From Minwuiaceae bacterium (GTDB lineage Bacteria > Pseudomonadota > Alphaproteobacteria > Minwuiales > Minwuiaceae): a DNA stretch of 64,000 nt. The position numbers and the translations under genes are program-made. A model generated the notes under the pieces. It worked only from the letters and a program-made list of their open reading frames with translations, was not told the DNA's origin and did no database searches. Shown here piece after piece: positions 6,902-14,909 of this stretch (the first letter of the stretch is position 1; each line of letters starts with the position of its first letter). The DNA lies in NCBI GenBank assembly GCA_028278525.1, contig JANQEE010000017.1:1-64000 (forward strand), given 5' to 3'.

Positions 6902-8062
6902 GTGACGTCGCATAAGAACAAGCTCCTCTCAAGCACCGTCGCAAATGCAGTGATTGGCCTTGGCCTTGCGGCGGGGGGCAGCATTGCGCTCGCGCAGATT
7001 GCGTTTGCGGCCACGCCACGTAGTGCGGAAAATCCGCCGGCCGTTGCAAAGTCAGGCCCGGAAGGCATTCGGGTAGCGGCCTGCTCCGCCAAGAATGCCT
7101 GCAATCCATGTGCGGCCAAGGCTTGCAATCCGTGCGCGGCAAGAGCCTGTAATCCGTGTGCTGCCAATGCCTGCAACCCTTGCGCGGCGAATCCATGCAA
7201 TCCTTGCGGTGCGGGCGGCGGAAACGCTTCCGCAAAGTGCACGATACCAAGACTTGTTACGGCCGCGCTGTGCAACCCGTGTGCAGCGAAGGCCTGCAAC
7301 CCGTGTGCAGCGAAGGCCTGCAACCCATGCGCAGCGAAGGCCTGCAACCCGTGCGCAGCGAAGGCCTGCAACCCGTGCGCAGCGAAGGCCTGCAACCCGT
7401 GCGCAGCGAAGGCCTGCAACCCATGCGCAGCGAAGGCCTGCAACCCATGCGCAGCGAAGGCCTGCAACCCATGCGCAGCGAAAGCTTGCAATCCATGCGC
7501 CGCCAACGCATGCAACCCATGCGCGGCCAACCCGTGCAATCCGTGTGGGGCAGGCTCGACAATAGAGATTACGAATGCGGAGGCTCGGGCTGCTTACGAT
7601 TGCTTACTGGACGAGATGGTCGCCGGATACCGGAAGTCCGGCGATAAGACCTCGGGACTGTACAAAGGCTGGAAAGCCTTCAACAACGCGCCCTATCAGT
7701 CAGGCACCCATGGCGGCCGATACGTCAACAACTACGCGAACGCCGTCGCCGAGGTCAATTACGGGAAATATGAGGACGTCGGAAAGATGCCGGTCGGGTC
7801 CGTCCTCGCGAAAGACAGCTTCGCGGTTATGGGAAATGGCCGCACGGCGGCTGGGCCACTCTTTATCATGGAGAAGGCATTCGCCGGCTTCAGCCCTGAA
7901 ACCAACAACTGGAAATACTCGATGGTCATGCCGGACGGTTCTGTCTTTGGAGTCACTGGCGGCAAGGGGGCAAAGAACGTAGAATTTTGCCATCAATGCC
8001 ATGTGGCGGTGGCCGAAGACCAAGACGCTTTGTTCTTCCTTCCGGACGAATTCCGCAAGTAA
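6902..8062 (+). CDS. exported cytochrome P460-domain protein with 17 CNPC repeats
   Basis: A 386-residue protein translated from a GTG preceded by a strong AAAAGGAGG. Residues 1-37 are a Sec signal peptide (cleavage near AFA). Residues 67-102 carry five, and residues 124-215 twelve, tandem units of C-N-P-C-A-A-(K/N/R)-A with a strict eight-residue period. Residues 225-386 look like a cytochrome P460 domain, ending with a single c-type haem site CHQCH (363-367). P460 proteins oxidise hydroxylamine or related N-compounds, or detoxify NO. The cysteine array, 34 Cys in CxxC pairs, could bind metal ions or clusters or act as a disulfide-rich stalk; neither can be decided from sequence. A terminator follows at 8122. 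The divergent SUMF1 gene may act in the same compartment. Confidence 0.85.
   Translation: MTSHKNKLLSSTVANAVIGLGLAAGGSIALAQIAFAATPRSAENPPAVAKSGPEGIRVAACSAKNACNPCAAKACNPCAARACNPCAANACNPCAANPCNPCGAGGGNASAKCTIPRLVTAALCNPCAAKACNPCAAKACNPCAAKACNPCAAKACNPCAAKACNPCAAKACNPCAAKACNPCAAKACNPCAAKACNPCAANACNPCAANPCNPCGAGSTIEITNAEARAAYDCLLDEMVAGYRKSGDKTSGLYKGWKAFNNAPYQSGTHGGRYVNNYANAVAEVNYGKYEDVGKMPVGSVLAKDSFAVMGNGRTAAGPLFIMEKAFAGFSPETNNWKYSMVMPDGSVFGVTGGKGAKNVEFCHQCHVAVAEDQDALFFLPDEFRK
7100..7546 (+). repeat. 24-bp in-frame tandem repeat encoding CNPCAAKA units
   Basis: Unit starts (the first Cys codon) fall every 24 bases at 7100-7196 (five units) and at 7271-7535 (twelve units), separated by a 51-base non-repeat linker. 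The first nine units of the second block are almost identical at the nucleotide level, differing mainly at third positions (CCG/CCA, TGT/TGC). Units of the first block have diverged. This pattern indicates recent tandem expansion under protein-level constraint, and copy number is expected to vary between strains. Confidence 0.95.
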
Positions 8063-8121
8063 ATGAGTTAGTTGTCCGGCATACAGCTGAATCAGCTAGT
8101 CTAAAAAATAGCTTCGTTTTT

Positions 8122-8151
8122 GGGCAGCGCCTTGAGGCGCTACCCTTTTTT
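8122..8151 (+). terminator. rho-independent terminator after the P460 gene
   Basis: GGGCAGCGCC-TTGA-GGCGCTACCC forms a 10-bp stem with one mismatch and a four-base loop, followed directly by six T residues. It lies 60 bases after the P460 stop codon and separates that transcript from the PilZ gene. Confidence 0.85.
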
Positions 8152-8222
8152 GTTGCTGACGCCGCGCTACGCCAGATTTGTTAGGGTGATGTTAACGGCG
8201 CCGAAGCATGATTTGGTAATCG

Positions 8223-8621
8223 ATGGCTGTTCTCAGAGCCGGATTGGCTGAAATGAGTATTATCACCAACATTACAAGAAGAATCCGGCAGTTAAATCTG
8301 CTAGTAAAACCCCCTGAGAACTTGCGGCGTCGTCACAAAAGATACGAGATCAACTTTAGCGTACGAGTAAGCGTGGGCGGCAGAGAACTAAATCAGCAAG
8401 TTGTAGATGTTTCTTCCGGCGGCATGATGGTCACCCCGGGTTTCAACGCCGATCTCAGGGAAGCCGTAAGAATCTCCGTATCCGGATTGTTAACCGACGC
8501 GCCGGCACGGGTTGTCGGCCTGAGACCAAACGGAGTCGCCTTACAATTCGATTCGGATGCCCACGGAGATCTGCTCACACGCTGGCTACTTGAATCAACG
8601 CAAGCTTCAGCCGTTCAATAA
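8223..8621 (+). CDS. PilZ-domain protein, putative cyclic-di-GMP receptor
   Basis: A 132-residue single-domain protein. The PilZ signature is present: an arginine cluster RRRHKRYEI (RxxxR, about residues 36-44) followed by DVSSGGM (DxSxxG, about residues 63-69), which together bind cyclic-di-GMP. The fold ends with the usual GVALQF strand. An alternative start at 8253 (MSIITNITRR) would drop ten residues; neither start has a clear ribosome-binding site. There is no output domain, so it would act by protein contact, often on motility or exopolysaccharide machinery. No partner gene adjoins it. Confidence 0.85.
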   Translation: MAVLRAGLAEMSIITNITRRIRQLNLLVKPPENLRRRHKRYEINFSVRVSVGGRELNQQVVDVSSGGMMVTPGFNADLREAVRISVSGLLTDAPARVVGLRPNGVALQFDSDAHGDLLTRWLLESTQASAVQ

Positions 8622-8904
8622 AGTGCAATCCCTGACGAACCATATAAATCAATCCCAAATAAAAATAAAAAAACTATACAACTGATATTGAAAATAGATT
8701 TTTTGATAGCACGATAATATTTACAATCGCTTTGTCTATTTTTACAATATCTTGCTTTCTATAATAATCATCTGACTCTTTGGCTGCACCCATCGGTGTC
8801 CGGATTGGAAAGTGGTTACGCCCCGGCCAGTTCACCGAGCTTTAACCCCGTATGGCTAGCCTGAACGCTCACCAGAGTAATCGAGCCGGACGAGTATAGA
8901 CGGG
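8622..8904. other. very AT-rich intergenic segment
   Basis: The interval between the PilZ gene and the next small gene has a core, about 8640-8780, built of A and T runs that contrasts with the GC-rich surroundings. No gene, tRNA or clear hairpin was found. Such islands are typical of promoters bound by nucleoid proteins or of insertion boundaries. The phage-derived locus begins about 1.5 kb further on. Confidence 0.6.
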
Positions 8905-9147
8905 ATGCACAATAGAAACGCGGATCTCCGGGCGGTCGCCAGCGCATACCTGCAATCGTGTAAATCGGGGCAGGGCGATCGCGACGCCTTTGAACTTGCC
9001 CTGAATGTCTATAAAACTCGCCACACGGCGATGCCCGACGATGAAGCTACCGTCCGAGTTCGTCGCTTGATTGCCGAGGCGACCGAGCGCTTTGGGCTTT
9101 GGGAGTTTCGAACCAGTACGAGCAGCTACGTCGAGGAAGACGAGTAG
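8905..9147 (+). CDS. small hypothetical protein
   Basis: An 80-residue protein, predicted soluble and largely helical, with an acidic tail (YVEEDE). Codon use resembles the neighbouring core genes and the sequence has the balanced composition of a real protein (RVRRLIAEATERFGLWEF). I do not recognise a family. It stands alone between the AT-rich segment and the convergent LuxR-type regulator. Confidence 0.55.
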   Translation: MHNRNADLRAVASAYLQSCKSGQGDRDAFELALNVYKTRHTAMPDDEATVRVRRLIAEATERFGLWEFRTSTSSYVEEDE

Positions 9148-9244
9148 CAGGCTACGACCCTTGCACCCAACGGATGGGGCATCCTAGCCGACAACCGCGT
9201 GCGTTCGTCTGGACCGCATCGACAGTTCTTTTTTTGAAGCGATG

Positions 9245-9934
9245 TCAGACGCTGTCGGCAACGGCTTCTGGCGCATAGGCGTTCCCGTAGCCGTATCGCG
9301 CGGCCAACAAGGCAGCCTGAGTCCGGTTTTTCACACCCAGGTTTTTGAGAATGGCCGAAACGTGGATTCGAACGGTATGTTCGGATTTCCCGAGGTCTCG
9401 TGCAATATCCGCATTCGACATCCCGTTCGCCAACCGTGCAAAAACTTCATGCTGACGAAGCGTGAGATTCTGTATACGCGATATCTCTGATGGAGACGAC
9501 ACCGTCGGCACCTGGTTCTGTGAGCCGTTGTCATCCAAGCGACCCATGACTTCCGGCGGCACATAGATGCCACCCGAAAGAACGATCTTCAGCGCCTTCA
9601 GGCTTTCATCGAGATTAGCGGTCTTGGACACCACGCCAATGGCGCCGGAGTCTATGGCGCGGAGAACATACCGCCTGTCTACGCCGTCCGAAAACACGAC
9701 GACCGGCGCGTCCGGCGCGTAGCGTCTCAATTGCCCGATTTCGGACAACTCATCCAAGTCCTGGGCGATTACATCGACGAGGACCAGCCCAATATCTGAA
9801 TTCTGGGACATCAACGCCCTCGCATCGCTCAAGCGGCCAATTTCGAAAAACGAAGCGCTTTCGTCGATGCGCGCCACCAGTAACCTGATCCCGGCACGGA
9901 CAACCCATTGATTGCCCGAGACAATCACCTTCAT
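9245..9934 (-). CDS. LuxR/NarL-family response regulator with degenerate acidic pocket
   Basis: A 229-residue two-domain regulator. Residues 1-115 form a receiver domain with the phosphorylatable Asp54 (LVLVDV) and the conserved Lys104 (VSKTA). Residues 165-220 form a LuxR helix-turn-helix (LTLRQHEVFARLANGMSNADIA and HTVRIHVSAIL blocks). The acidic pair that normally follows strand 1 and binds magnesium is missing: the N-terminus reads MKVIVSGNQW. Phosphorylation by the standard route is therefore doubtful. The ATG at 9934 starts the domain exactly; upstream in-frame sequence to 10015 does not look like part of it. No histidine kinase gene is adjacent. Confidence 0.8.
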   Translation of the reverse strand: MKVIVSGNQWVVRAGIRLLVARIDESASFFEIGRLSDARALMSQNSDIGLVLVDVIAQDLDELSEIGQLRRYAPDAPVVVFSDGVDRRYVLRAIDSGAIGVVSKTANLDESLKALKIVLSGGIYVPPEVMGRLDDNGSQNQVPTVSSPSEISRIQNLTLRQHEVFARLANGMSNADIARDLGKSEHTVRIHVSAILKNLGVKNRTQAALLAARYGYGNAYAPEAVADSV

Positions 9935-10280
9935 GTCAATTTGCCTGACGATTGTTTCTAAAACGAGCTCGTCACACCCCTTCGAGCTTGCCACACAAGT
10001 ATATGGGGAGCACAAGATGTGGCGTACCTATAAGATTTTACAGGCTAAGATCAGCTGAAGACTGCTTCTTGCCTTTATCTTTGAAAAAATGATCGCAACT
10101 TGAAAAAGGGCATACTAGGCAAAAAATAGAAAAATATTTAACCTTCAGGCAAAGCGCGTCTACAAATGTCTTCGCACGACGTTTGGCGGCTTTTAGTGTT
10201 GCACGCTTTTTTTACTTGGAACCTTTGATTGAATCTCCGTTGCGCTCCGAGACAAGGATTGTCCGACACGAAACCTTGTT
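9935..10280. other. AT-rich intergenic region before the phage-derived locus
   Basis: No gene is visible here. The middle, about 10070-10140, is A-rich and stands out from its surroundings. This gap separates the last host-like gene from the first phage-like gene and is the likely left boundary of the element. I could not identify an attachment-site duplication by eye. Confidence 0.5.
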
Positions 10281-10550
10281 TCATTCGGAGAGCTCAAGAA
10301 CCGTCATTGTCGAGGTCGCGTTACATAGGTCCGTGTAAGCCTTCGACCTCTCAGGCGAACTGCCGTAGCGCCGTTTGACCGATCCGACGGAAGCTGCTTG
10401 GCAGAGAAACCACTCTGCATTGGTCAGCCCTTCATCCATCGCCAGCGCCCCCTTCTCGGAAACGGCTGCGCGAATGACGTCGCCCTGCGGTGTCAAACCA
10501 CAAGCACAGGTCAGCATGCCAATCCCGGCTACCAGCGCTTTACGCATCAT
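10281..10550 (-). CDS. small phage-type lipoprotein-like protein
   Basis: An 89-residue protein starting at an ATG-ATG pair preceded by AAGGAG. The N-terminus (MMRKALVAGIGMLTCACG) is a short signal sequence ending in two cysteines that roughly fit a lipobox. The remainder has two further Cys residues (WFLCQAAS and DLC), placed as in small proteins found beside phage holin and lysis genes. Its role is unknown. Its position at the end of the virion locus and the membrane anchor are compatible with lysis or spanin-type functions, but no endolysin is present. Confidence 0.65.
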   Translation of the reverse strand: MMRKALVAGIGMLTCACGLTPQGDVIRAAVSEKGALAMDEGLTNAEWFLCQAASVGSVKRRYGSSPERSKAYTDLCNATSTMTVLELSE

Positions 10551-10669
10551 GGGTCTCCTTTGCATATGAGGACATGGAAGTGTTCGGTTTTCTGCCGCCG
10601 AACCGGAAACCGACGACCAGGGAGGCGAAGAGATGAGTAACGACGATGCGCACCCAACGCGGCATGATT

Positions 10670-10930
10670 TCAGTCGGCAATTCGATCGTCGCCCTCTTCG
10701 TCCAACAGGGGAGCGCTGTTCGTCACAGGTGGGAGTCCCACCGCCTCGGCCCACCTGTTCCAAAGCTTGAACGTCGACGGACAGGAAACCCCGGTCTCCC
10801 AATGACAAAGAGACGCCCTATTGACACCAAGGCGAGCCGCAACAACGGATTGCTTGATACCTTTCGCGACTCGGACCGCCCGCAATTTCATAGCCCACGC
10901 CGTCTCCGGCGCGCTGTCGTGTAGCCGCAT
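10670..10930 (-). CDS. XRE-family helix-turn-helix protein
   Basis: An 86-residue DNA-binding protein with a single Cro/C1-type helix-turn-helix: VRVAKGIKQSVVAARLGVNR then SLCHWETG at about residues 18-48, where the recognition helix is followed by the usual aromatic-Glu turn. The C-terminus is acidic. An alternative start 39 bases downstream (MKLRAVRVAKG) is possible. It sits at the end of the phage-derived locus and may regulate it. A role as a host antitoxin-type regulator is less likely because no toxin partner is adjacent. Confidence 0.75.
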   Translation of the reverse strand: MRLHDSAPETAWAMKLRAVRVAKGIKQSVVAARLGVNRASLCHWETGVSCPSTFKLWNRWAEAVGLPPVTNSAPLLDEEGDDRIAD

Positions 10931-11214
10931 GTGTTCGGACTCTCCGGTAATTAAAAACCCGGCAATCGAGTAGTGACGCCCGAGTCAGCCGTGTAACAAA
11001 CTCCAATGAACAATTGGCAACAGGCTGGCGAATTTGCCCCACGGCACCGGAACCTGCGAGCTCTTGGTGCCCAAATACCTCTCCCCCAAAAGGACTGAGA
11101 GATATGATATCCACATCCGATCTCTCGCGACGCACCTCTAATTGAATTTGAGTTCAACGCGATCAGACTGAAAATAGATGCTCTCGTTGTTCTCTAAGGC
11201 GTGTTTGTCGAGTT

Positions 11215-11445
11215 TCACGACGGGCCCCGTAACCACCAGGCCAATACCGCACCGAAGATGCCGCTGGCGAAGATCCCAAGGGCTGTAAGCGTCTTCCAAC
11301 CGCCCTTTGCCTGATTCAGCGTCTTGTCGATCCGGGCTAGACATAGCCCGATTTCTCTCAAACGGTCGTCGATCTTGTTGAAGTCCTCTTCCAGTCTTTC
11401 GATCCGTGCCCCGTGATCTCCTAGGAGGCGTTCCGTGTCGGTCAT
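11215..11445 (-). CDS. coiled-coil protein with one C-terminal membrane helix (XhlA/holin-like)
   Basis: A 76-residue protein made of a heptad-type N-terminal coiled coil (ARIERLEEDFNKIDDRL, about residues 11-27) and one hydrophobic helix (about residues 50-70) ending in a short basic tail. This architecture is shared by XhlA-like holin partners and many podovirus accessory proteins. The chosen ATG at 11445 begins the coiled coil; an upstream TTG in frame at 11466 is possible. The 284 bases upstream of it show no gene. Confidence 0.65.
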   Translation of the reverse strand: MTDTERLLGDHGARIERLEEDFNKIDDRLREIGLCLARIDKTLNQAKGGWKTLTALGIFASGIFGAVLAWWLRGPS

Positions 11446-11553
11446 GGCATTAATAAAGCCGCCCAAATGGCGGCCTTAGAAAAAGCATGGCAAGGCTCCT
11501 TGCGGCTGTGTACTCGCGTGATACACTCAAAACGAGATTCCGGGGGTGCTTCA

Positions 11554-12543
11554 GTGACAATATGGAAGTTGGTTCACTACACTAGGGTTTTCTACAACTG
11601 GCGTATCAAAAAACGCGTTTCAGTCCCCTACATGCCTGAAGATATTGCCGTTGAGATCACGAACGTCTGCAACTTCAAATGCGCGTTCTGTCCACAATCC
11701 GACCCCAATCATCACGAATTGGTTCCGAAGTCTTATCTAGATCCGGAAACGGTCGATCTATTCCTGAGTCGTGTCCGAGACGCAGGTGTGAAAACAAACA
11801 CCATACATTGGACCCACGACGGCGAGCCGTTCATGAACAAGCGCTTCCATGAAATTTGCGCTGTGGGGGGGAGGCACGGCTTCACGAACGCATATTTCGC
11901 AACCAATGGAATGTTGCTAACGGAAGATCGGATAAAACAGCTACCAAGTGACAGCACATATACCTTCACAATCGACTACTGCTCGGACAGGGACTACTTC
12001 GAAACCGTTCGTGGCACCAAAGGCTCTTGGGAAACCGTAAAAACGAACATCGAAAACATCCTCAAAAACCACGACCACATAAATCTGGAAGTCACCGACA
12101 TCTCTGCTTTCAGCATAGAAGACGCTGATATCGTCAAAGCAAACTACGAAGCCCTAATAGACCTCCTCCCAGACAGCGAACGGCTCAAGGTCTGGACGAA
12201 GACGTTCCACAACGCGACAGGTTTTGTATCGAAAAAGATCAAAAAGAACGACCGCTACAATCTCTGTCCATATCCATGGACATCTCTCTCAGTAGCTTCT
12301 AACGGCGACGTAGTAGCCTGTTGCCGCGATCTTCAGCACAAGACCGTTCTCGGCAATCTGAAGTTTCAATCCCTCCCGGAAATCTGGAACGGCACGGCGA
12401 TGCTTGAGTTGCGGCAGAACCTTGTGGATCGAAAACCGGAGTGTTCCGCTGCCTGCGAAGGATGCGATCTGCCCTACGACGCGGACAAATTCTCAATGAA
12501 AAACATTATCAAAACGGTCCGTGGCAGGCTGCAGGTCTTTTAG
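11554..12543 (+). CDS. radical SAM / SPASM-domain protein inside the phage locus
   Basis: A 329-residue radical SAM protein. The CxxxCxxC iron-sulfur motif (CNFKCAFC) lies at residues 39-46, and the C-terminal SPASM region carries CPYPW, ACC and the CxxxCxxC cluster CSAACEGC, so it should bind an auxiliary cluster. Such enzymes modify peptides (thioether bonds, epimerisation, quinone maturation) or other small substrates. The GTG at 11554 is preceded by a G-rich site; the frame stays open to an ATG at 11467, which would overlap the opposite gene. It is the only plus-strand gene in the phage locus, converges with the fibre gene with a 4-base overlap, and is visibly less GC-rich. This suggests a cargo gene. 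No precursor peptide was identified. Confidence 0.8.
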   Translation: MTIWKLVHYTRVFYNWRIKKRVSVPYMPEDIAVEITNVCNFKCAFCPQSDPNHHELVPKSYLDPETVDLFLSRVRDAGVKTNTIHWTHDGEPFMNKRFHEICAVGGRHGFTNAYFATNGMLLTEDRIKQLPSDSTYTFTIDYCSDRDYFETVRGTKGSWETVKTNIENILKNHDHINLEVTDISAFSIEDADIVKANYEALIDLLPDSERLKVWTKTFHNATGFVSKKIKKNDRYNLCPYPWTSLSVASNGDVVACCRDLQHKTVLGNLKFQSLPEIWNGTAMLELRQNLVDRKPECSAACEGCDLPYDADKFSMKNIIKTVRGRLQVF

Positions 12544-13589
12544 GTCAGGCGTAACAGCGCCGCAATGATGGTGCGGTTCGCGCCGCTGGTGTTCTGAATC
12601 GCCACTTGATCTGAGCCATTGATGACGACACTAAGGCCGGGAGCCGCCACGATGGAAATGACATTGTCGTCTGTCCCCCGCCGGTAGATCAGATAGAGGC
12701 CGGGATTACCACTGTTACCGGCGATGCTCTCTTGTGCCGTCAACAAATAGCTAGCATCATCAACAAGTGTGAGTGACAGCGTGAGTGTCTGGCCGGTGGA
12801 GAACGATGTCGAGGCACGCTCGCCAGCAACACGATTGTTGAAAGTCGTTACAGCTGCGCCTGATACGCTGAAGGTCTCAACCCCACTCGAGGCAAAACTA
12901 GACCGCCCAAGGGACCAGAACCAACCAGTATCAACATCAGACCCATGAATTGAGGGCTCAGTCTCCGAGCCGTCAGGGACTTCTACGGGAACCGAAAACG
13001 TCTTTTGAGTGCTGTCCAGCCGCTCCCTTTCTAAACCACCCGTAGATTCCGCAATGGTGTCCGCGGCGGGGAAAAATCTGCCTGTATCCGTATCCCCTCT
13101 AAACCGAATGCTGGGCGCTGTCTCTATTCCATCGTCAACAGTGATAGTCCCAGGCGTGCCTTGGTTGTCTGCTCTTTGCGCCGATAGTTGCACAACTAAA
13201 GCTTCGTTCGCCAATGCCCCAGTGTCAAAGGCCACGGTCACTGTCGTGTCTGGACTGGAGAAGGAACTGGCTGTGATAGTGCCATAAATCGTTCCGGGGG
13301 TAGAGGCAGTAACCTTCACCCGTCGCCCTATATGGTATTCCCCGGTTACGTCCATCGCAGGACTTGATACCACCTTGAATTGGTTCGCTGAGACGAACGC
13401 GTAGGTTCCTGCCTTACCACCGTCGCCGTAGTCAAACCACTGCGCGTCATTCCACTGCCTGCGCACCGCCGCCATAACTTCTCTGGCGGCGTCATTCACA
13501 CCCGATGGGGCCATCCCTTCCGGGAACCCATTGGGAACAGCATCGATGTTTTGCGATGCCGTGGTGGACCAGGATTTGATATCGGTCAT
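12540..13589 (-). CDS. putative phage tail fibre or tail-spike protein
   Basis: A 349-residue protein rich in Ser, Thr, Gly and beta-prone repeats, with an N-terminal block (PSGVNDAAREVMAAVRRQW, about residues 28-46) seen in many phage fibre proteins, where it may fold onto the virion. The body contains alternating TDTGRFF and VDTGWFW motifs, suggesting repeated beta modules, and the C-terminus is a compact beta domain. It is the last gene of the late operon, where receptor-binding proteins usually lie. The receptor is unknown. Confidence 0.7.
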   Translation of the reverse strand: MTDIKSWSTTASQNIDAVPNGFPEGMAPSGVNDAAREVMAAVRRQWNDAQWFDYGDGGKAGTYAFVSANQFKVVSSPAMDVTGEYHIGRRVKVTASTPGTIYGTITASSFSSPDTTVTVAFDTGALANEALVVQLSAQRADNQGTPGTITVDDGIETAPSIRFRGDTDTGRFFPAADTIAESTGGLERERLDSTQKTFSVPVEVPDGSETEPSIHGSDVDTGWFWSLGRSSFASSGVETFSVSGAAVTTFNNRVAGERASTSFSTGQTLTLSLTLVDDASYLLTAQESIAGNSGNPGLYLIYRRGTDDNVISIVAAPGLSVVINGSDQVAIQNTSGANRTIIAALLRLT

Positions 13590-13712
13590 ATCGGCCCCTT
13601 AAAGGTCTGGAACTGATGTGGGATTTCGTGTGGGTTTCATTCGGTCCGCAGTGAAGAGTGTTGGCGGGTGACCGAATCAGTCGACTTTGGCGATTTGTGA
13701 GGACTTTGATCG

Positions 13713-14588
13713 CTACAGCAGGCCTATCAATCCACCAATGCCGCCGCCCACCAGAGCGCCAGCTGGACCCGAACCTACCCCCGCCAGGGCTCCCTTAAGC
13801 ACGTTGCCGAAAAGTCCACCGGAGCTTTTCGGCGCCGGTTGGATCGTGCTGGTGAGCACAGGCCCGCCCAACGTGAAGCTCTGGAAGCGCGCCAGATTCT
13901 CGATTGGCCGGTTCTGTGCGAAGTTGAACCGGTTGATTCTGTCCTGCAATTGCGCGCCGCTGAAAGCCTCCCCTGCGGCGCCGACGTTGGCCAGTTGGCC
14001 AAGATCGGAAAATCTGGCCTGCTGAAAGGTAGGTGCCAGCCCCGTGGCCCGGAACTGCTCGTTGGCAAGCTGCTGGGCGGCGCTCAATTGGTTCGCCCGT
14101 TCCTTGGCGAAGCTCTCACCGAACAACTGGTTGGCGGCGTTACCAAGGCTGTCGGCCAGCACTCGTGTGTTCGCGGCACTGCCGAAACGGCCACTGCCGA
14201 TGAAGGACGAATTGACGTTGTCGCGAATTCCCGGTGCGACCTGCCGTGCAAAAATGTTGCGCAGAAACGGATTGGAATCCGGAGACAAGAATTGTCCGGA
14301 CGCTGTCTCCGCTAGCGATCGGAGTCCCGGCGCGCCCGAAAAATCGCCCCGCAGTTGACTGGCCAGCCGCTGCGAAGCAGCGTCGAATACAGGAGATCCC
14401 CGCCTCGCGGCTTCCGCGATGCCACGCAACGCTTCCAACGTCTCACTCGACTGTGGAACGAACGTCTGAAAACCGGGAAACTGCGGACCGCCTCCGGCGA
14501 AGATGTCCTCGGCCTTGGACAGAATAGTGCGGAACGCTTCTGCCTGCTCAGGGATTGCAAAGCCTGTTGTCGTTTTTGACTTGGGCAT
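13713..14588 (-). CDS. phage virion protein, unknown role
   Basis: A 291-residue protein with a helical, Ala/Gln-rich body (NQLSAAQQLANEQFRATG, about residues 165-182) and a C-terminal glycine/alanine-rich hydrophobic tail (LAGVGSGPAGALVGGGIGG). Phage proteins with such glycine-zipper tails often sit inside the virion and enter the membrane during DNA ejection. It lies just after the tail genes, 4 bases downstream of the small beta protein. Function is inferred only from position and composition. Confidence 0.6.
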   Translation of the reverse strand: MPKSKTTTGFAIPEQAEAFRTILSKAEDIFAGGGPQFPGFQTFVPQSSETLEALRGIAEAARRGSPVFDAASQRLASQLRGDFSGAPGLRSLAETASGQFLSPDSNPFLRNIFARQVAPGIRDNVNSSFIGSGRFGSAANTRVLADSLGNAANQLFGESFAKERANQLSAAQQLANEQFRATGLAPTFQQARFSDLGQLANVGAAGEAFSGAQLQDRINRFNFAQNRPIENLARFQSFTLGGPVLTSTIQPAPKSSGGLFGNVLKGALAGVGSGPAGALVGGGIGGLIGLL

Positions 14589-14591
14589 CTC

Positions 14592-14909
14592 TTATCCTTG
14601 AATCGAATATTTGAAGGTCCGGACGGTGGCGTTCGACAGGTGGGTCACCGTGAACGAGCCGTCCGCATAGGCCGAGACGAATGTCGACGGGAGCTCCGAA
14701 GCCGCCGCCGCATTGAAAGGCGACAGATGTAAAACGCTATCGGCCGCTACGTTTTCGTCGCTTACAACCGTGGACACTTGGTTGAGTGCCAAGTCGAATT
14801 GGCCGACCGCGTTCGACCTGCCCTTGCCCAGCAGGTCGGCGGCCTGGGCAATTTCCCGCTTATCGAGTTCTAGTCCGCGGGACGTTGGTATCGGCGGCGT
14901 GAAACTCAC
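14592..14909 (-). CDS. small phage structural protein
   Basis: A 105-residue protein starting at a GTG that overlaps the stop of the preceding gene (GTGA), indicating translational coupling. The C-terminal half (FVSAYADGSFTVTHLSNATV) is beta-rich and ends in YSIQG, a pattern I have seen in small podovirus virion proteins. The N-terminal half is a helix. The exact role is unknown; it might be a head or tail decoration or connector component. Confidence 0.65.
   Translation of the reverse strand: MSFTPPIPTSRGLELDKREIAQAADLLGKGRSNAVGQFDLALNQVSTVVSDENVAADSVLHLSPFNAAAASELPSTFVSAYADGSFTVTHLSNATVRTFKYSIQG

Noticed and set aside
6829-7539. 236-codon minus-strand frame made of AAHGLQAF repeats
   Set aside because: It is the antisense image of the 24-bp CNPC repeat. 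A period divisible by three keeps all frames open, and the plus strand has the signal peptide, P460 domain and ribosome-binding site.
7100-7546. Possible CRISPR array from regular short repeats
   Set aside because: The repeat units are contiguous, in frame and without unique spacers; they encode protein.
9935-10280. Attachment-site duplication shared with 27.2-27.7 kb
   Set aside because: No direct repeat long enough to be convincing was found by eye, and no tRNA gene lies at either edge.
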